Source of the DNA: Thalassospira sp. HJ
GTDB taxonomy: Bacteria > Pseudomonadota > Alphaproteobacteria > Rhodospirillales > Thalassospiraceae
Direction: 5' to 3'
Assembly: GCF_000948415.1 (NCBI RefSeq)
Contig: NZ_JYII01000006.1
Coordinates: 1 to 64,000 of the forward strand
DNA length: 64,000 nt
Positions 1 to 10,071 of this stretch are shown here, in pieces (position 1 is the stretch's first letter; every line of letters begins with the position of its first letter). Made by a program: the position numbers and the translations under genes. The notes beneath the pieces are model-generated. The model worked only from the letters and a program-made list of their open reading frames with translations, was not told the DNA's origin and did no database searches.

Positions 1-2
1 CG

Positions 3-1028
3 GTCGCGGGTGGTGATACCGCATCCGCCCTGGCTGCTGGTTGCCCGGTCGTGGTCAAGGGGCATTCCGCCCATCCGGGCACGGGCGAGATTGTCGCACA
101 GGCGATTGATGCCGCGATCAAGAAATGCGGTGTGCATCCGGGTGTCTTCAGCCTCATTCAGGGTGGTAAACGCGATGTCGGCCAAAGCTTGGTGCAGCAT
201 CCGCTGATCAAGGCGGTTGGCTTTACCGGATCGCTTGGCGGTGGTCGTGCGCTTTATGATCTGTGTGCGGCCCGTCCGGAGCCGATCCCGTTCTTTGGCG
301 AGCTCGGCTCGGTCAACCCGATGTTCCTGATGCCCAATGCTGTTAAGGCACGTGGGGCTGAAATCGGCAAGGGCTGGGCAGGGTCGCTCACCATGGGCGC
401 GGGCCAGTTCTGCACCAATCCGGGTATCGCGGTTGTGATCGAAGGTCCGGATGCGGATGCATTCGTTGCCGCAGCCACAGAAGGTCTTTCGGGTGTTGGC
501 CCGCAGACCATGCTGACCGATGGCATGGCGGAAACCTATCGCGCCGGGGCAAAACGCGTTGCCGCGACGTCGGGTGTGAAAGAAGTTCTGACCACGTCAT
601 GTGATCTGCGCAATGCTACGCCATATCTGTTTGAAACGACCGGTGAAAACTGGCTTGCCAACCATGAACTCGGCGAAGAGGTCTTTGGTCCGCTTGGTCT
701 TGTGGTTCGGGTCAAGGATGTCGCGGAAATGCGCAAGATCGCCAAATCGCTTGAAGGTCAGCTGACCTGCACCCTGCATCTTGATGCAGCCGATGCTGCT
801 GATGCCCGTTCGCTTCTGCCGATCCTTGAACACAAGGCAGGTCGCGTTCTGGCCAACGGTTTCCCGACCGGTGTGGAAGTATCTGACACCATGGTGCATG
901 GCGGGCCATACCCGGCCTCGACCAACTTCGGGGCGACCTCTGTTGGCACGATGGCGATCCGCCGTTTCCTGCGTCCGGTCTGCTATCAGAACATCCCGAC
1001 CGATGTTCTGCCAGCCGATATCGCCTGA
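3..1028 (+). CDS. Aldehyde dehydrogenase, alpha-ketoglutaric semialdehyde type, C-terminal part
   Basis: The reading frame is open from the window edge, so the N-terminus is missing; about 341 residues are present of the roughly 525 expected. The family oxidises 2,5-dioxopentanoate (alpha-ketoglutaric semialdehyde) to 2-oxoglutarate with NADP at the end of sugar-acid or hydroxyproline catabolism. Visible signatures are the cofactor-pocket lysine in VVVKGHSAHPGT, the general-base glutamate in FFGELGSVNP and the catalytic cysteine in GAGQFCTNPG. The C-terminal part is complete and ends just before a bidirectional hairpin terminator. Substrate is inferred from family resemblance (GELGSVNP and CTNPG are typical of this subgroup); another ALDH substrate is possible. 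Confidence 0.85.
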   Translation, partial: VAGGDTASALAAGCPVVVKGHSAHPGTGEIVAQAIDAAIKKCGVHPGVFSLIQGGKRDVGQSLVQHPLIKAVGFTGSLGGGRALYDLCAARPEPIPFFGELGSVNPMFLMPNAVKARGAEIGKGWAGSLTMGAGQFCTNPGIAVVIEGPDADAFVAAATEGLSGVGPQTMLTDGMAETYRAGAKRVAATSGVKEVLTTSCDLRNATPYLFETTGENWLANHELGEEVFGPLGLVVRVKDVAEMRKIAKSLEGQLTCTLHLDAADAADARSLLPILEHKAGRVLANGFPTGVEVSDTMVHGGPYPASTNFGATSVGTMAIRRFLRPVCYQNIPTDVLPADIA

Positions 1029-1050
1029 GCAAGATCAGGATAGATCATCA

Positions 1051-1082
1051 AAAAAGCCGCTCCATCAGGGGCGGCTTTTTTT
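1051..1082. terminator. Bidirectional intrinsic terminator
   Basis: The stem AGCCGCTCC / GGGGCGGCT has an ATCA loop and is flanked by an A-run on the left and a T-run on the right. It lies between the convergent aldehyde dehydrogenase and gshA and can serve both. Confidence 0.85.
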
Positions 1083-1149
1083 GCATTACAGCAAGTCTCT
1101 TTGCGCCAGATTGCGCAGAAGCGATGCTGGTTTCTTGTTTCACTTTGCC

Positions 1150-2520
1150 TTAATAAGCATATTCCTTGAACAGCGGATCAACTGATCCGTTCCATTCGGT
1201 TTCATACTTATCAAGGAATTCCTCAGCCAGAGTCCGGCCGCTTTCGGCAACGTCATCAAGGCTGTCAAGGAAGTGGCTTTCATCATCGCCGTAGCCATCC
1301 ATGCGGCCACGGTTTTTAAGGCCCTGACGGGAAATCGCCAGAACCTCTTTGGACAGGTCCTGAACCGTGCCGTTCTTGAATTTGGTGGCAAGGGCGGTGC
1401 GCGGAACATCATTGCGAAGGGCTTCGCGTTCCTCGACCGACAGGTCCTTGACCAGATCCCATGCGGCATCAAGGGCGGCGTCATCATACAGCAGACCAAC
1501 CCAAAGGGCCGGCAGCGCACAGATGCGCTTCCACGGGCCACCATCAGCACCACGCATTTCAAGGAACTTCTTAAGGCGTACTTCCGGGAAGGCCGTGGTC
1601 ATGTGATCTGACCAGTCATTCATGGTCGGGCGTTCGCCCGGCACCACGTCAAGCTTGCCATCCAAGAAATCACGGAACGACTTGCCTGCCGCATCAATGT
1701 ATTTGCCGTCGCGATAAACGAAATACATCGGCACATCGAGCATGTAGTCGACATAACGTTCAAAGCCGAAACCTTCTTCGAACACGAACGGCAGCATGCC
1801 GCAACGATCCGGGTCGGTATCGGTCCAGACGTTCGAACGTGCCGACATGAAGCCGCTTGGCTTGCCGTCAACAAACGGGGATGCCGCAAACAGAGCGGTC
1901 GCCACCGGCTGAAGCGCCAGCGACGTTTTGAACTTCTTGATCATGTCGGCTTCGGAGCTGAAGTCGAGATTGACCTGAATGGTCGAGGTTCGCAGCATCA
2001 TGTCCAGACCAAGGCTTCCGACCTTGGGCATATATTGACCCATGATCTTGTAGCGGCCTTTGGGCATCCACGGGATGTCTTCACGCTTCCATTTCGGATT
2101 GTGACCGACGCCGAGCATATCAATGCCAAGCCCGTCGCAAATCTCGCGCACTTCGTGCAGGTGCGTGTGCACTTCACCACAGGTCTGGTGAATGTTTTTA
2201 AGCGGCGCACCGGAAAGCTCGATCTGCCCACCTGGTTCAAGCGAGACTGAACATTTGTCCTTGGTCAGCGCGATGACATTGCCGTTCTCAATGATCGGCT
2301 CCCAGTCATAATGCTCGGCCAGGGCGTTAAGCAGCATTTTGACGCCGCGTTCCCCTTCATAGGGGATGGGGCGAAGGTCATCGCGGGTGAAAGCGAATTT
2401 TTCGTGTTCGGTGCCGATGGCCCAGTCTTTTTTCGGCGTACAGCCGGACTCGAACCATTCGACAAGCTGGCGTCGGCTTTCGATTACCGGGCTATCGCCA
2501 GTGGAGGCGCTGACAGTCAT
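1150..2520 (-). CDS. gshA: Glutamate-cysteine ligase, alphaproteobacterial/plant class
   Basis: Catalyses the ATP-dependent joining of L-glutamate gamma-carboxyl to cysteine, the first step of cytosolic glutathione synthesis. The protein is 456 residues, close to the family size. GCS2-type signatures are [12 protein letters not shown] near the N-terminus, [14 protein letters not shown] and [13 protein letters not shown]. The start chosen is the ATG at 2520 ([10 protein letters not shown]), preceded by AGGGGAAG at good spacing; an in-frame start at 2562 would lie inside rsmE. It starts 11 bases after the rsmE stop, so the two are probably one transcript. The unusual pairing of rsmE with gshA is common in alphaproteobacteria. 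Confidence 0.95.
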   Translation of the reverse strand: MTVSASTGDSPVIESRRQLVEWFESGCTPKKDWAIGTEHEKFAFTRDDLRPIPYEGERGVKMLLNALAEHYDWEPIIENGNVIALTKDKCSVSLEPGGQIELSGAPLKNIHQTCGEVHTHLHEVREICDGLGIDMLGVGHNPKWKREDIPWMPKGRYKIMGQYMPKVGSLGLDMMLRTSTIQVNLDFSSEADMIKKFKTSLALQPVATALFAASPFVDGKPSGFMSARSNVWTDTDPDRCGMLPFVFEEGFGFERYVDYMLDVPMYFVYRDGKYIDAAGKSFRDFLDGKLDVVPGERPTMNDWSDHMTTAFPEVRLKKFLEMRGADGGPWKRICALPALWVGLLYDDAALDAAWDLVKDLSVEEREALRNDVPRTALATKFKNGTVQDLSKEVLAISRQGLKNRGRMDGYGDDESHFLDSLDDVAESGRTLAEEFLDKYETEWNGSVDPLFKEYAY

Positions 2521-2531
2521 AAGGGCTTCCC

Positions 2532-3332
2532 CTAATCTCTCGCAACGGGTCGGTGCGACCAATCGCCGATACGATCCTGAAATACGGTCAAAGCTGCGAT
2601 TGCGGCCGTTTCGGCACGCAAGATACGCGGACCGAGACTTACAGGCGTTGCAAAAGGCTGTTTGCGGATACGTTCAAGTTCGTCGGCGCTAAAGCCGCCC
2701 TCGGGTCCAATCACGATTGCATGGTTAACAACATTGATATTGTCGATAAACGAGCCAGAGCCCTTTGCCAATAGTTGACTTAGCACTTCACCAATTGGTG
2801 ACCCGGAACCGGTTTCATCACAAAACAGCAGATGGTGATTTTCCGGCACATTTGCGACCCAGTCGAGAAGACGCACAGGTTCGCAAACCTCAGGCACAGT
2901 CAGGCGCTCGCACTGCTCAGCCGCCTCGACAACCTGTGACTGCAAACGATCAAGGCGGACCTTGTCAGTGATGCCATGCTGGGTGATGACCGGTTGCAAT
3001 CTTTCAACCCCAAGCTCGACCGCCTTTTCAATCAGGAAATCAAGACGTTGTTTTTTGATCGGTGCAAAAACAAGAGTCGGACCGACCTCATTGCCTTGTT
3101 CGCGCAATTGGCGCTCGACTGCGACGCTACCCTTCTTCTTGCGAAGCTCGCTGATCGTGCCAAGCCACTCCCCATCGAGGCCGTTAAAAATTTTTACCGG
3201 CGTTCCGGGCTTGAGGCGCATGACATGTTCGAGGTAATGAGACTGTTCAGGCGCAAGTTCGATTTCGCTATCGGCCATGATAGGATCACGAACGAAAAGG
3301 CGTTGGCGGGCACGCGTGGCATCAGCGGTCAT
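2532..3332 (-). CDS. rsmE: 16S rRNA (uracil1498-N3)-methyltransferase RsmE
   Basis: A SAM-dependent SPOUT methyltransferase that modifies U1498 of 16S rRNA in assembled 30S subunits. The 266-residue product has the N-terminal PUA-like RNA-binding region and C-terminal knot signatures [13 protein letters not shown] and [17 protein letters not shown] prefer the ATG at 3332 ([10 protein letters not shown]), which has GGGGA about six bases upstream; the frame could extend to a TTG at 3344. Transcribed divergently from ubiA and followed closely by gshA. Confidence 0.95.
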   Translation of the reverse strand: MTADATRARQRLFVRDPIMADSEIELAPEQSHYLEHVMRLKPGTPVKIFNGLDGEWLGTISELRKKKGSVAVERQLREQGNEVGPTLVFAPIKKQRLDFLIEKAVELGVERLQPVITQHGITDKVRLDRLQSQVVEAAEQCERLTVPEVCEPVRLLDWVANVPENHHLLFCDETGSGSPIGEVLSQLLAKGSGSFIDNINVVNHAIVIGPEGGFSADELERIRKQPFATPVSLGPRILRAETAAIAALTVFQDRIGDWSHRPVARD

Positions 3333-3392
3333 AAAGGTCCCCAAAGCCGTTTTACGGCATCTTGAAAAAGTTTTTTATCAGATAGGCCAATT

Positions 3393-4346
3393 ATGACACA
3401 GGTCAACCAGCCAATACAGACGTCCAAAAACGATATGCCACAGGATGGCTGGATTGATCGCTTCATGCCCGAACCTGTGCGCCCCTATCTGAAACTGCTG
3501 CGCCTCGATCGCCCGATTGGCACCTGGCTTTTGCTGCTGCCTTGCTGGTGGTCCACCGCCATGGCAGGCGGCCTGTCTGACGATATTGATGCCAAGCAGA
3601 TCGTCATCATGATGGCCCTGTTCGGGATTGGCGCGATCATCATGCGTGGTGCTGGCTGCGTGATCAACGATCTGGCAGATCGCAATTTTGATGGCAAGGT
3701 TGAACGCACCACCACACGCCCGCTGCCAAGCGGTCAGGTCAAGGTTTGGCAGGCTTTGCTGTTCCTTGGCTTCATGATGTTGCTGGGGCTTGGCATTCTT
3801 GTGCAGTTCCGCGTTGAGGCGATCATCGTCGGCATCTGTTCGATCCCGATCATCATCACCTATCCGTTCATGAAACGGATCACCTATTGGCCGCAGGCCT
3901 GCCTTGGCCTTGCCTTTAACTGGGGTGCGTTGGTCGGGTGGGCGGCCGTCACCGGCACGGTCGAACCGGCTGCCATTTCGATGTACGCGGCGGGCTTTTT
4001 CTGGACGCTTGGCTATGACACCATCTATGCCCACCAGGACAAGGATGATGATGCCAAGATCGGTCTGAAATCACTGGCACTACGTCTGGGCGATGCCACC
4101 CCGAAATGGGCAAAGGGGTTCTATACCCTGACCACGCTTTTGCTGGGCATTTCTGGCATGCTGGCCGATTTGCACTGGTCCTATTTCGTGTTGCTGGGCT
4201 TAGCTGGCATTCACCTTGGCTGGCAGGTTGCCTCCGTCAAACTTGATGATGCGGCCAATTGCCTGAAGCGGTTCAAGTCCAACCGCGATTACGGATTGCT
4301 GGTCCTTGTTGCCATCGTGCTTTCGCATCTGATTGCCGTTGCCTAA
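3393..4346 (+). CDS. ubiA: 4-hydroxybenzoate polyprenyltransferase UbiA
   Basis: Integral membrane prenyltransferase that attaches the polyprenyl tail to 4-hydroxybenzoate in ubiquinone synthesis. Its 317 residues carry both Asp-rich motifs: NDLADRNFDGKVERT (first) and YDTIYAHQDKDDD (second), which bind prenyl diphosphate through magnesium, amid several hydrophobic segments. The start is the ATG at 3393. The next gene begins 30 bases downstream, so the two are likely co-transcribed. A second ubiquinone gene, ubiD, lies 4 kb further on but is not in the same operon. Confidence 0.95.
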   Translation: MTQVNQPIQTSKNDMPQDGWIDRFMPEPVRPYLKLLRLDRPIGTWLLLLPCWWSTAMAGGLSDDIDAKQIVIMMALFGIGAIIMRGAGCVINDLADRNFDGKVERTTTRPLPSGQVKVWQALLFLGFMMLLGLGILVQFRVEAIIVGICSIPIIITYPFMKRITYWPQACLGLAFNWGALVGWAAVTGTVEPAAISMYAAGFFWTLGYDTIYAHQDKDDDAKIGLKSLALRLGDATPKWAKGFYTLTTLLLGISGMLADLHWSYFVLLGLAGIHLGWQVASVKLDDAANCLKRFKSNRDYGLLVLVAIVLSHLIAVA

Positions 4347-4376
4347 ACGCATACCCCCTTTCAAGGTGAACCGCTC

Positions 4377-5084
4377 ATGAGCGACAATGTCTTTGCCGAT
4401 GCACTGGTACCTGATGTCGATGATCCGCAATTTGCCGATCTGATCGAGACATTCACCGTCCCGGCCCGGGTGCCTTTGGCACCGGAAATCGAGATGTATC
4501 TGGCAACCCACATCACCCCGCTTTGGCAGGCGACCGAGGATATTTTGGGCGTGCTCGATATCCCGCCGCCCTATTGGGCCTTTGCATGGCCGGGTGGACA
4601 GGCCATCACGCGCTATATCCTTGATCACCCGGAACTGGTGCGCGGCAAGCGGGTGCTTGATTTTGCCTGTGGCGGTGGCATGCAGGCGATTGCCTGCGTT
4701 CAGGCCGAGGCAGCAGAAATTCTTGCCAATGACATCGATCCGGTCGCCATTACCGCGACCCGGCTCAACGCCAAGCATAATGGTGTCGAAATCCCGACTA
4801 CGACCGAAAACCTTGTGGGAACATCGGCCCCGGAAAAGCGCTGGGATGTGATTTTTGCCGGTGACGTCTGTTACCAGCAGGATATGGCAAATGCTGTCTT
4901 GCACTGGCTGATGGCCGAAGCCCGCCTTGGCACCAAGGTCATTCTGGCCGATCCCGGCCGGACATACGCGCCGACACACAATATCGACGAACTTGAAACC
5001 TATGACGTGCCGGTCGACGTCGCAGTCGAAGACACTGACAGCAAGTTCACCCGGATTTGGCAGTTGCTCCCCGACCGCGCCTGA
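4377..5084 (+). CDS. Class I SAM methyltransferase, ETFB lysine methyltransferase-like
   Basis: The 235-residue protein has a Rossmann methyltransferase core: motif I is VLDFACGGGMQAIA, followed by the acidic ANDIDPVA that binds the SAM ribose. The segment PPYWAFAWPGGQAITRYILD just before motif I is typical of the METTL20/ETFBKMT group, which methylates lysines of the electron transfer flavoprotein beta subunit, including bacterial homologues. AAGGTGA precedes the ATG. Located 30 bases behind ubiA and ended by a clear terminator. The protein substrate is inferred from the subgroup; annotation only as a nicotinamide N-methylase-like protein is also possible. Confidence 0.75.
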   Translation: MSDNVFADALVPDVDDPQFADLIETFTVPARVPLAPEIEMYLATHITPLWQATEDILGVLDIPPPYWAFAWPGGQAITRYILDHPELVRGKRVLDFACGGGMQAIACVQAEAAEILANDIDPVAITATRLNAKHNGVEIPTTTENLVGTSAPEKRWDVIFAGDVCYQQDMANAVLHWLMAEARLGTKVILADPGRTYAPTHNIDELETYDVPVDVAVEDTDSKFTRIWQLLPDRA

Positions 5085-5099
5085 GTTCCCAGTCAAAAC

Positions 5100-5135
5100 A
5101 AAAGCCCGGCAGACCAATCGGCATGCCGGGCTTTT
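5100..5135. terminator. Bidirectional intrinsic terminator
   Basis: AAAAGCCCGGCA and TGCCGGGCTTTT form a 12-bp stem with a 10-base loop, with A-rich and T-rich flanks. It separates the convergent methyltransferase and chemoreceptor genes. Confidence 0.85.
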
Positions 5136-5156
5136 GTATATCTGCGTCTGACTGTC

Positions 5157-6854
5157 CTACTTGACGAGACTTCTCACGCACTCGTTCAGTTCGGAAATGC
5201 CGCTAAACACAAACTGGATATTCTTCGAGATATCCTGTGTAACGCTTGTCTGCTCTTCAACCGCCGAGGCGATGGAATTGACATAATCGCTTACGGTATC
5301 TGCAGACGAGGAAATGCCCTGGGTCGAGGCGACAACACGGTGCGTGATGTCGATCATCGCCTGAATCTGGGTTTCGATCTCGTCGGTCGCACGCGCAGTC
5401 TGATTGGCAAGGTTTTTGACCTCGTTTGCAACCACTGCAAAGCCCTTGCCAGCCTCGCCCGCACGGGCCGCTTCAATCGTTGCGTTAAGCGCAAGCAGGT
5501 TCACCTGTTCGGCCAGATCACGAATGATTTGCACGACACCCGCCATTGATTCCGAGGTTGTTTCAAGATCCCCGCGAACTTCATTCGCCTCGCTGGTTTT
5601 GGCGACGATGTCGCGCATCTCCACCTGTGAGCGCTGCATGCTTTCGCTGATTTCCTGGATAGCTGCCAGCATTTCTTCAGACGCGCTGGCGACGGCTTCG
5701 GCACTTGAGCTTGATGTCTCGGAAAGGTCTTTGACTTTACGGCGAGCCTTAACCTGTTTGGTGATATCGGTCGCGAACTTGACGACCTTGAATGGCCGTC
5801 CATTCATGTCCATCACCGGGTTATAGCTCGCCTGAATCCAGACTTCACGTCCCCCTTTGCCAACGCGTTGGAATTCAGCCACCTTGTATTCACCACGACG
5901 CAATTCTTCCCAAAATGCTTTGTATTCGGGGCTTTTGGCATTTTGTGGGGTTACGAAAATGCTGTGATGCTTGCCCTGAATTTCGGACAGGTTATAGCCC
6001 ATCGTCTTGAGGAAGTTTTCGTTGGCCGTCTGGATGGTGCCATCGAGGTCGAACGAAATCACGGCTTGCGACTTGTTGATGGCATCAATCTGCCCGGCGT
6101 AGTCGGCCGCCTGCAATTTGTTGGCCGTAATGTCCGTGGCATATTTCACGACCTTGAACGGCCGACCGGACATATCCATGATAGGGTTGTAGCTGGCCTG
6201 AATCCAGACTTCCTTGCCATCCTTGCCAAAACGCTGGAATTCGCGAGAAAGATGCTCACCGGCACGAAGGTGCGCCCAGAAATCTTGATATTCCGCACTG
6301 TTTGCGTATTCAGGGGTCACAAACATGCTGTGATGCTTGCCGACCACTTCTTTGTGCGTATAGCCCATCGCATTGAGGAAGTTCACATTGGCGCTCAAGA
6401 TATTGCCCGAAAGGTCGAACTCGATCACTGCCTGCGATTTACCAATGGCCTCAATCTGTCCGGCATAGTCGGTGGCCTGTAGTTTACGCGCGGTGATATC
6501 GCTTGCGATCTTGATCACTTTGTAAGTCTTGCCAGCCTTGTTTACGACCGAGTTATACGTCGCCTGAATCCAGACTTCCCGCCCACCCTTGGCAAAGCGC
6601 TGATACTCGGCCGTGAAATAGGCCCCAGCCTCCATATTCGTCCAGAACTTCTGATAGTCTTCGGTTTTAACGAATTCCGGATCAACAAACATGCTGTGGT
6701 GCTTGCCGCGCACTTCCTCAAGCTCATAGCCCATTAGCTTGAGGAAATTCGGATTTGCGGTGATGATCGTGCCATCAACCTTGAACTCGATCGTCGCAAG
6801 CGACCTGTTGATCGCATTGATGACGTTTTTATCATCGGACTGGAAGCCGAACAT
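5157..6854 (-). CDS. Soluble methyl-accepting chemotaxis protein with three PAS domains
   Basis: A 565-residue receptor without a transmembrane segment, so it should signal from the cytoplasm to CheA/CheW. Residues 11-132, 133-254 and 255-370 are three near-copies of a PAS plus PAC unit, each with GKHHSMFV or GKHHSIFV and EVWIQASYN motifs. Residues about 375-565 form a short MCP signalling domain with the conserved hairpin tip [20 protein letters not shown]. The start is the ATG at 6854, preceded by AGGGGG; an upstream start at 6938 lacks that support. PAS units of this Aer/BdlA type often bind heme or flavin and sense redox state or oxygen, but no ligand can be read here. Confidence 0.92.
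   Translation of the reverse strand: MFGFQSDDKNVINAINRSLATIEFKVDGTIITANPNFLKLMGYELEEVRGKHHSMFVDPEFVKTEDYQKFWTNMEAGAYFTAEYQRFAKGGREVWIQATYNSVVNKAGKTYKVIKIASDITARKLQATDYAGQIEAIGKSQAVIEFDLSGNILSANVNFLNAMGYTHKEVVGKHHSMFVTPEYANSAEYQDFWAHLRAGEHLSREFQRFGKDGKEVWIQASYNPIMDMSGRPFKVVKYATDITANKLQAADYAGQIDAINKSQAVISFDLDGTIQTANENFLKTMGYNLSEIQGKHHSIFVTPQNAKSPEYKAFWEELRRGEYKVAEFQRVGKGGREVWIQASYNPVMDMNGRPFKVVKFATDITKQVKARRKVKDLSETSSSSAEAVASASEEMLAAIQEISESMQRSQVEMRDIVAKTSEANEVRGDLETTSESMAGVVQIIRDLAEQVNLLALNATIEAARAGEAGKGFAVVANEVKNLANQTARATDEIETQIQAMIDITHRVVASTQGISSSADTVSDYVNSIASAVEEQTSVTQDISKNIQFVFSGISELNECVRSLVK
5745..6824 (-). repeat. Three tandem 366-bp PAS-coding repeats
   Basis: Units at about 6824-6459, 6458-6093 and 6092-5745 each encode a PAS/PAC block of 122 residues (the last one shorter). 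The [19 protein letters not shown] opening and the EVWIQA block recur in register. The third unit loses the [10 protein letters not shown] linker and runs into the MCP domain. Confidence 0.85.
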
Positions 6855-7154
6855 GGCTGTCCCCCTTATAAGAACACACAGACTTACGCGCAGCGTGGAC
6901 ATACTGCGCGACCAGCTCCCCCAAAAGAGCTGCAGCAATTGCCAGCACCCTCAAGCGTCCGGTGCCGACGGGATTTAATTTTTAACTGATAGTTTTGAAC
7001 AAGGTCCCAAGGACGGTTAACCCGACCTGACCCAACAACTCCGAATAAGTCACAAACCATAAATTATCAGAATTATATCAAGCACTTAATGAGTTATTTG
7101 ATACCTTCAGCGGTATACATATGGGAGCTACTTCAAGGATAAAAAGGGGGTGAT
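6855..7154 (-). other. Gene-free leader upstream of the PAS chemoreceptor
   Basis: An AT-rich 300-base gap between two minus-strand genes. On the minus strand it holds a TATAAT-like hexamer at 7072-7077 without a convincing -35 element, and an imperfect inverted repeat around 7099-7117 (GATACC / GGTATAC). No open frame with a ribosome binding site and no terminator was recognised. Confidence 0.4.
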
Positions 7155-7904
7155 TTATTTTATTGTAAATTGCCCGGCCAGCGCGTTGCGCGCGGCTTGA
7201 TCATCAATCATACGTAGTATGAACTCGGCCCGCATGGCTTGCTTTGCCCGTTTTGCGAAAAGCACCATGATTTCCCATTGGGCTTTGACCGGATAACGCC
7301 TGTTTTCCGCGCGAATGGCAGACAGCGCATAAATATCACCATGCCCGAAAACATGCCCGCGCACGGACTGGTACATCCCGATGTGATCGGGCCGCACACC
7401 GCAATCAAGTTCAAGATCACGGCCATGCAGTTGCTGATAACTGTAATGGGCAGGGACTGATTCGGTCACGTGCATATGGGCAAGCTGCCGGGCTGTCAGC
7501 CAGGTTATTGAAACCCGCACGCGTGTGCCCGGTGACGGTGCCAATGTTGCCGGAACCGCACCATAACCGGTCAAGTGCGTGGAATAGACAATGTCATGAT
7601 GTTTAAGCCAGCCATGGGTGACCGGTATTTCATCAGACAGGTTCTGATGGGTGAATTTCCGGCTGAGCTGAACCGGTGCGCGATTTGATCCGACGGCCAG
7701 AACCGGGGTACGGCCCCTGATCAGGTCTGACACCTCGTCCGCGCGGATCTTGGAATACGCCCCACCCTTGAACAAAAAGTCATGATCGGGTGCCGCATAG
7801 GGATACAAAAACGCGCGCAGGAGTTCCTGCGCGCGTGGATGCTGTTCGATCTGTTCGCGCAGCACGGGATCCGTGACGAGTTGCGCATCAGATAACGAAA
7901 ACAT
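7155..7904 (-). CDS. Uncharacterised protein with a gamma-glutamylcyclotransferase-like core
   Basis: A 249-residue soluble protein of unknown role. The segment TPVLAVGSNRAPVQLSRKF resembles the GSN loop of the GGCT/AIG2 fold, where a strand ends in GSN and a helix follows. Further on, a threonine-rich strand with a PxPG turn (ATLAPSPGTRVRV) and a glutamate after LAHMHVTE fit the later part of that fold. These are weak similarities read by eye. It starts 16 bases after the DUF4170 gene and is likely its second cistron. Ribosome binding sequence before the ATG at 7904 is poor, which fits translational coupling. Confidence 0.55.
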   Translation of the reverse strand: MFSLSDAQLVTDPVLREQIEQHPRAQELLRAFLYPYAAPDHDFLFKGGAYSKIRADEVSDLIRGRTPVLAVGSNRAPVQLSRKFTHQNLSDEIPVTHGWLKHHDIVYSTHLTGYGAVPATLAPSPGTRVRVSITWLTARQLAHMHVTESVPAHYSYQQLHGRDLELDCGVRPDHIGMYQSVRGHVFGHGDIYALSAIRAENRRYPVKAQWEIMVLFAKRAKQAMRAEFILRMIDDQAARNALAGQFTIK

Positions 7905-7920
7905 GTCTGGTCGGTCCGGC

Positions 7921-8277
7921 TCAGCCTTCTACGACGCGATAGCGATAGTTGCAGTCATCAACATGCTGCCACGCCAGTTTCGACCATGCTTTTTCTGCAT
8001 CGCCGAAAGTCGCGAACGGGCCGTGGCGTTCTTCTTCGCCACCAACCGGGTTTTCAAAATCGGTGCTTTCATATTCGCCACCAACAACCCAGTATTCTTC
8101 AAGGCGTTCGATACGATAACGCGAATTTGCGTCGTCAACCGACTGCCAGGCCATTTTCGACCATTCCTGTTCCGCGTCTTCGAAGCTGCCAAACGGACCA
8201 ATCTTGGTTTCTTCGCCAATTGGCTTTTCGAAACCGGTATCCTGATAGGTGCCCCCGATAACCCAGTATTTGGCCAT
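7921..8277 (-). CDS. DUF4170 family protein with two tandem units
   Basis: A 118-residue soluble protein consisting almost only of two copies of one unit: residues 3-57 and 59-114 both run from YWVIGG or YWVVGG through GPFxSFxDAE, WSKxAWQxVDD and end in YRYR or SRYR. This matches DUF4170, an alphaproteobacterial family of unknown function often found beside lipid A and Kdo genes. The ATG at 8277 is preceded by GAAGGA; longer upstream starts add only unconserved residues. The gene leads a probable two-gene operon with the GGCT-like gene. Confidence 0.8.
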   Translation of the reverse strand: MAKYWVIGGTYQDTGFEKPIGEETKIGPFGSFEDAEQEWSKMAWQSVDDANSRYRIERLEEYWVVGGEYESTDFENPVGGEEERHGPFATFGDAEKAWSKLAWQHVDDCNYRYRVVEG

Positions 8278-8529
8278 CTGTGCGTCCTTCATGCTTTTGG
8301 TGAGTTGCCTGATCGCGTGTTGTGGGTCACGCGACTCAATTCCTTGCCCATGTATAACCAAATGATGCGCAGACCAAAACCGCAAAATTATGCATCCCCG
8401 TGCAACGCAGCATTGATCCTTCATGTAGGGATGGATCGATCCGGTTACAAATGACGTATTTGACAACAGCAAGGTTGTCCCGTCCCGCTCCGCGGCGTAT
8501 GAAGACAATCAGGTTTCAAAGCTTTGCAG

Positions 8530-10068
8530 ATGACAGGTGCCATGCCCTATCAATCCCTTCGTGACTTCATGGATGCGCTGGAAAAGTCCGGCCGCCTTGT
8601 CCGCGTCACCGAACCGGTTTCCCCCAATCTTGAAATGACAGAAATCCAGACCCGCCTTCTGGCCGAAGGCGGCCCGGCCGTTCTGTTTGAAAATGTCGTA
8701 GGCGATGACGGCAAAAAATATGACATGCCGGTTCTGGTCAACCTGTTTGGCACGGTCGATCGTGTGGCCGCGGGCATGAACCGCAAGCCTGAAGAACTGC
8801 GCGAAGTCGGTGAAACGCTGGCGTTCCTCAAACAACCCGAACCACCGGCCAGCATCCGCGAAGCGTTTTCGATGCTGCCGCTTGCCAAAACCGTCATGGC
8901 GATGAAGCCCAAAACGGTTTCAAAAGCCCCCTGTCAGGAAATCGTGCTTGAAGGCGATGACGTCGATCTTTCGAAAATCCCGGTTCAGTCCTGCTGGCCT
9001 GGCGAACCCGGCCCGCTGATCACCTGGCCGCTGGTCGTGACCCAAGGCCCAAGTGCTGGTGAAAAGGGTGGCGACAAGCGCGATGTCTTTAACCTTGGCA
9101 TTTACCGCATGCAGGTACTTGGCAAAAACAAGACCATCATGCGCTGGCTGAAACATCGCGGTGGCGCACAGCATCATGCACGCTGGAAAAAGGAAAAGCG
9201 TGATCCGCTGCCGGCCGCCATCGTTCTGGGCGCTGATCCCGGGACGATCCTGGCCGCTGTCACGCCAGTTCCCGACACCCTTTCGGAATACCAGTTTGCC
9301 GGTCTTCTGCGCGGGGAAAAGGTTGAGCTGGTCGACTGCAAGACCGTCCCGCTCAAGGTACCAGCCACGGCCGAGATCATTCTTGAAGGCTATGTGTCGC
9401 TTGATGAATACGCGCCCGAAGGCCCGTATGGCGATCACACCGGGTATTACAATTCGGTCGAAGACTTCCCGGTCTTTACCGTCACCGCGATCACCATGCG
9501 CAAAAAGCCGATCTATCTATCGACCTTCACCGGTCGTCCGCCAGATGAGCCGTCGGTGCTGGGCGAGGCGCTCAACGACGTGTTTGTGCCGCTTCTCCAG
9601 CAGCAATTCCCGGAAATTGTCGATTTCTGGCTGCCGCCAGAGGGATGCAGCTATCGCATCGCGGTTGTGTCGATGAAGAAGGCCTATGCTGGCCATGCCA
9701 AGCGCGTGATGATGGGCGTCTGGTCGTTCCTGCGTCAGTTCATGTACACCAAATTCGTCATCGTTGTGGATGACGATATCGATGTGCGCGACTGGAAGGA
9801 CGTGATGTGGGCGATCTCGACCCGGATGGACCCGGTGCGTGATATCACGACCGTCACCGAAACCCCAATTGACTACCTTGATTTCGCATCGCCGGTTTCC
9901 GGTCTTGGCGGCAAGCTTGGCCTTGATGCCACCAACAAGCTGCCCGGTGAAACCAACCGCGAATGGGGCGAAAAGATCTTTATGGAAGATGACATCATCG
10001 ACCGTGTCGATCAGAAATGGGAACGCTACGGCCTGCCCGGCTCGGGCAAGAAAATCTGGCGGGACTGA
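8530..10068 (+). CDS. ubiD: 4-hydroxy-3-polyprenylbenzoate decarboxylase UbiD
   Basis: A prenylated-FMN-dependent decarboxylase acting on the polyprenyl hydroxybenzoate intermediate of ubiquinone synthesis. About 512 residues, near family length. The N-terminus [20 protein letters not shown] matches UbiD openings, and the body holds the glutamate-rich core [20 protein letters not shown] and [19 protein letters not shown]. Start is uncertain: ATG at 8530 is used; a TTG at 8524 or an ATG at 8542, which has AGGTG five bases upstream, are alternatives. It is a single-gene unit that ends just before the convergent ccdB. Confidence 0.93.
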   Translation: MTGAMPYQSLRDFMDALEKSGRLVRVTEPVSPNLEMTEIQTRLLAEGGPAVLFENVVGDDGKKYDMPVLVNLFGTVDRVAAGMNRKPEELREVGETLAFLKQPEPPASIREAFSMLPLAKTVMAMKPKTVSKAPCQEIVLEGDDVDLSKIPVQSCWPGEPGPLITWPLVVTQGPSAGEKGGDKRDVFNLGIYRMQVLGKNKTIMRWLKHRGGAQHHARWKKEKRDPLPAAIVLGADPGTILAAVTPVPDTLSEYQFAGLLRGEKVELVDCKTVPLKVPATAEIILEGYVSLDEYAPEGPYGDHTGYYNSVEDFPVFTVTAITMRKKPIYLSTFTGRPPDEPSVLGEALNDVFVPLLQQQFPEIVDFWLPPEGCSYRIAVVSMKKAYAGHAKRVMMGVWSFLRQFMYTKFVIVVDDDIDVRDWKDVMWAISTRMDPVRDITTVTETPIDYLDFASPVSGLGGKLGLDATNKLPGETNREWGEKIFMEDDIIDRVDQKWERYGLPGSGKKIWRD

Positions 10069-10071
10069 TCC

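Noticed and set aside
8460-8488. TTGACA upstream of ubiD as a promoter
   Set aside because: No acceptable -10 hexamer at 16-18 bases; the site is part of a small inverted repeat (GACAAC / GTTGTC).
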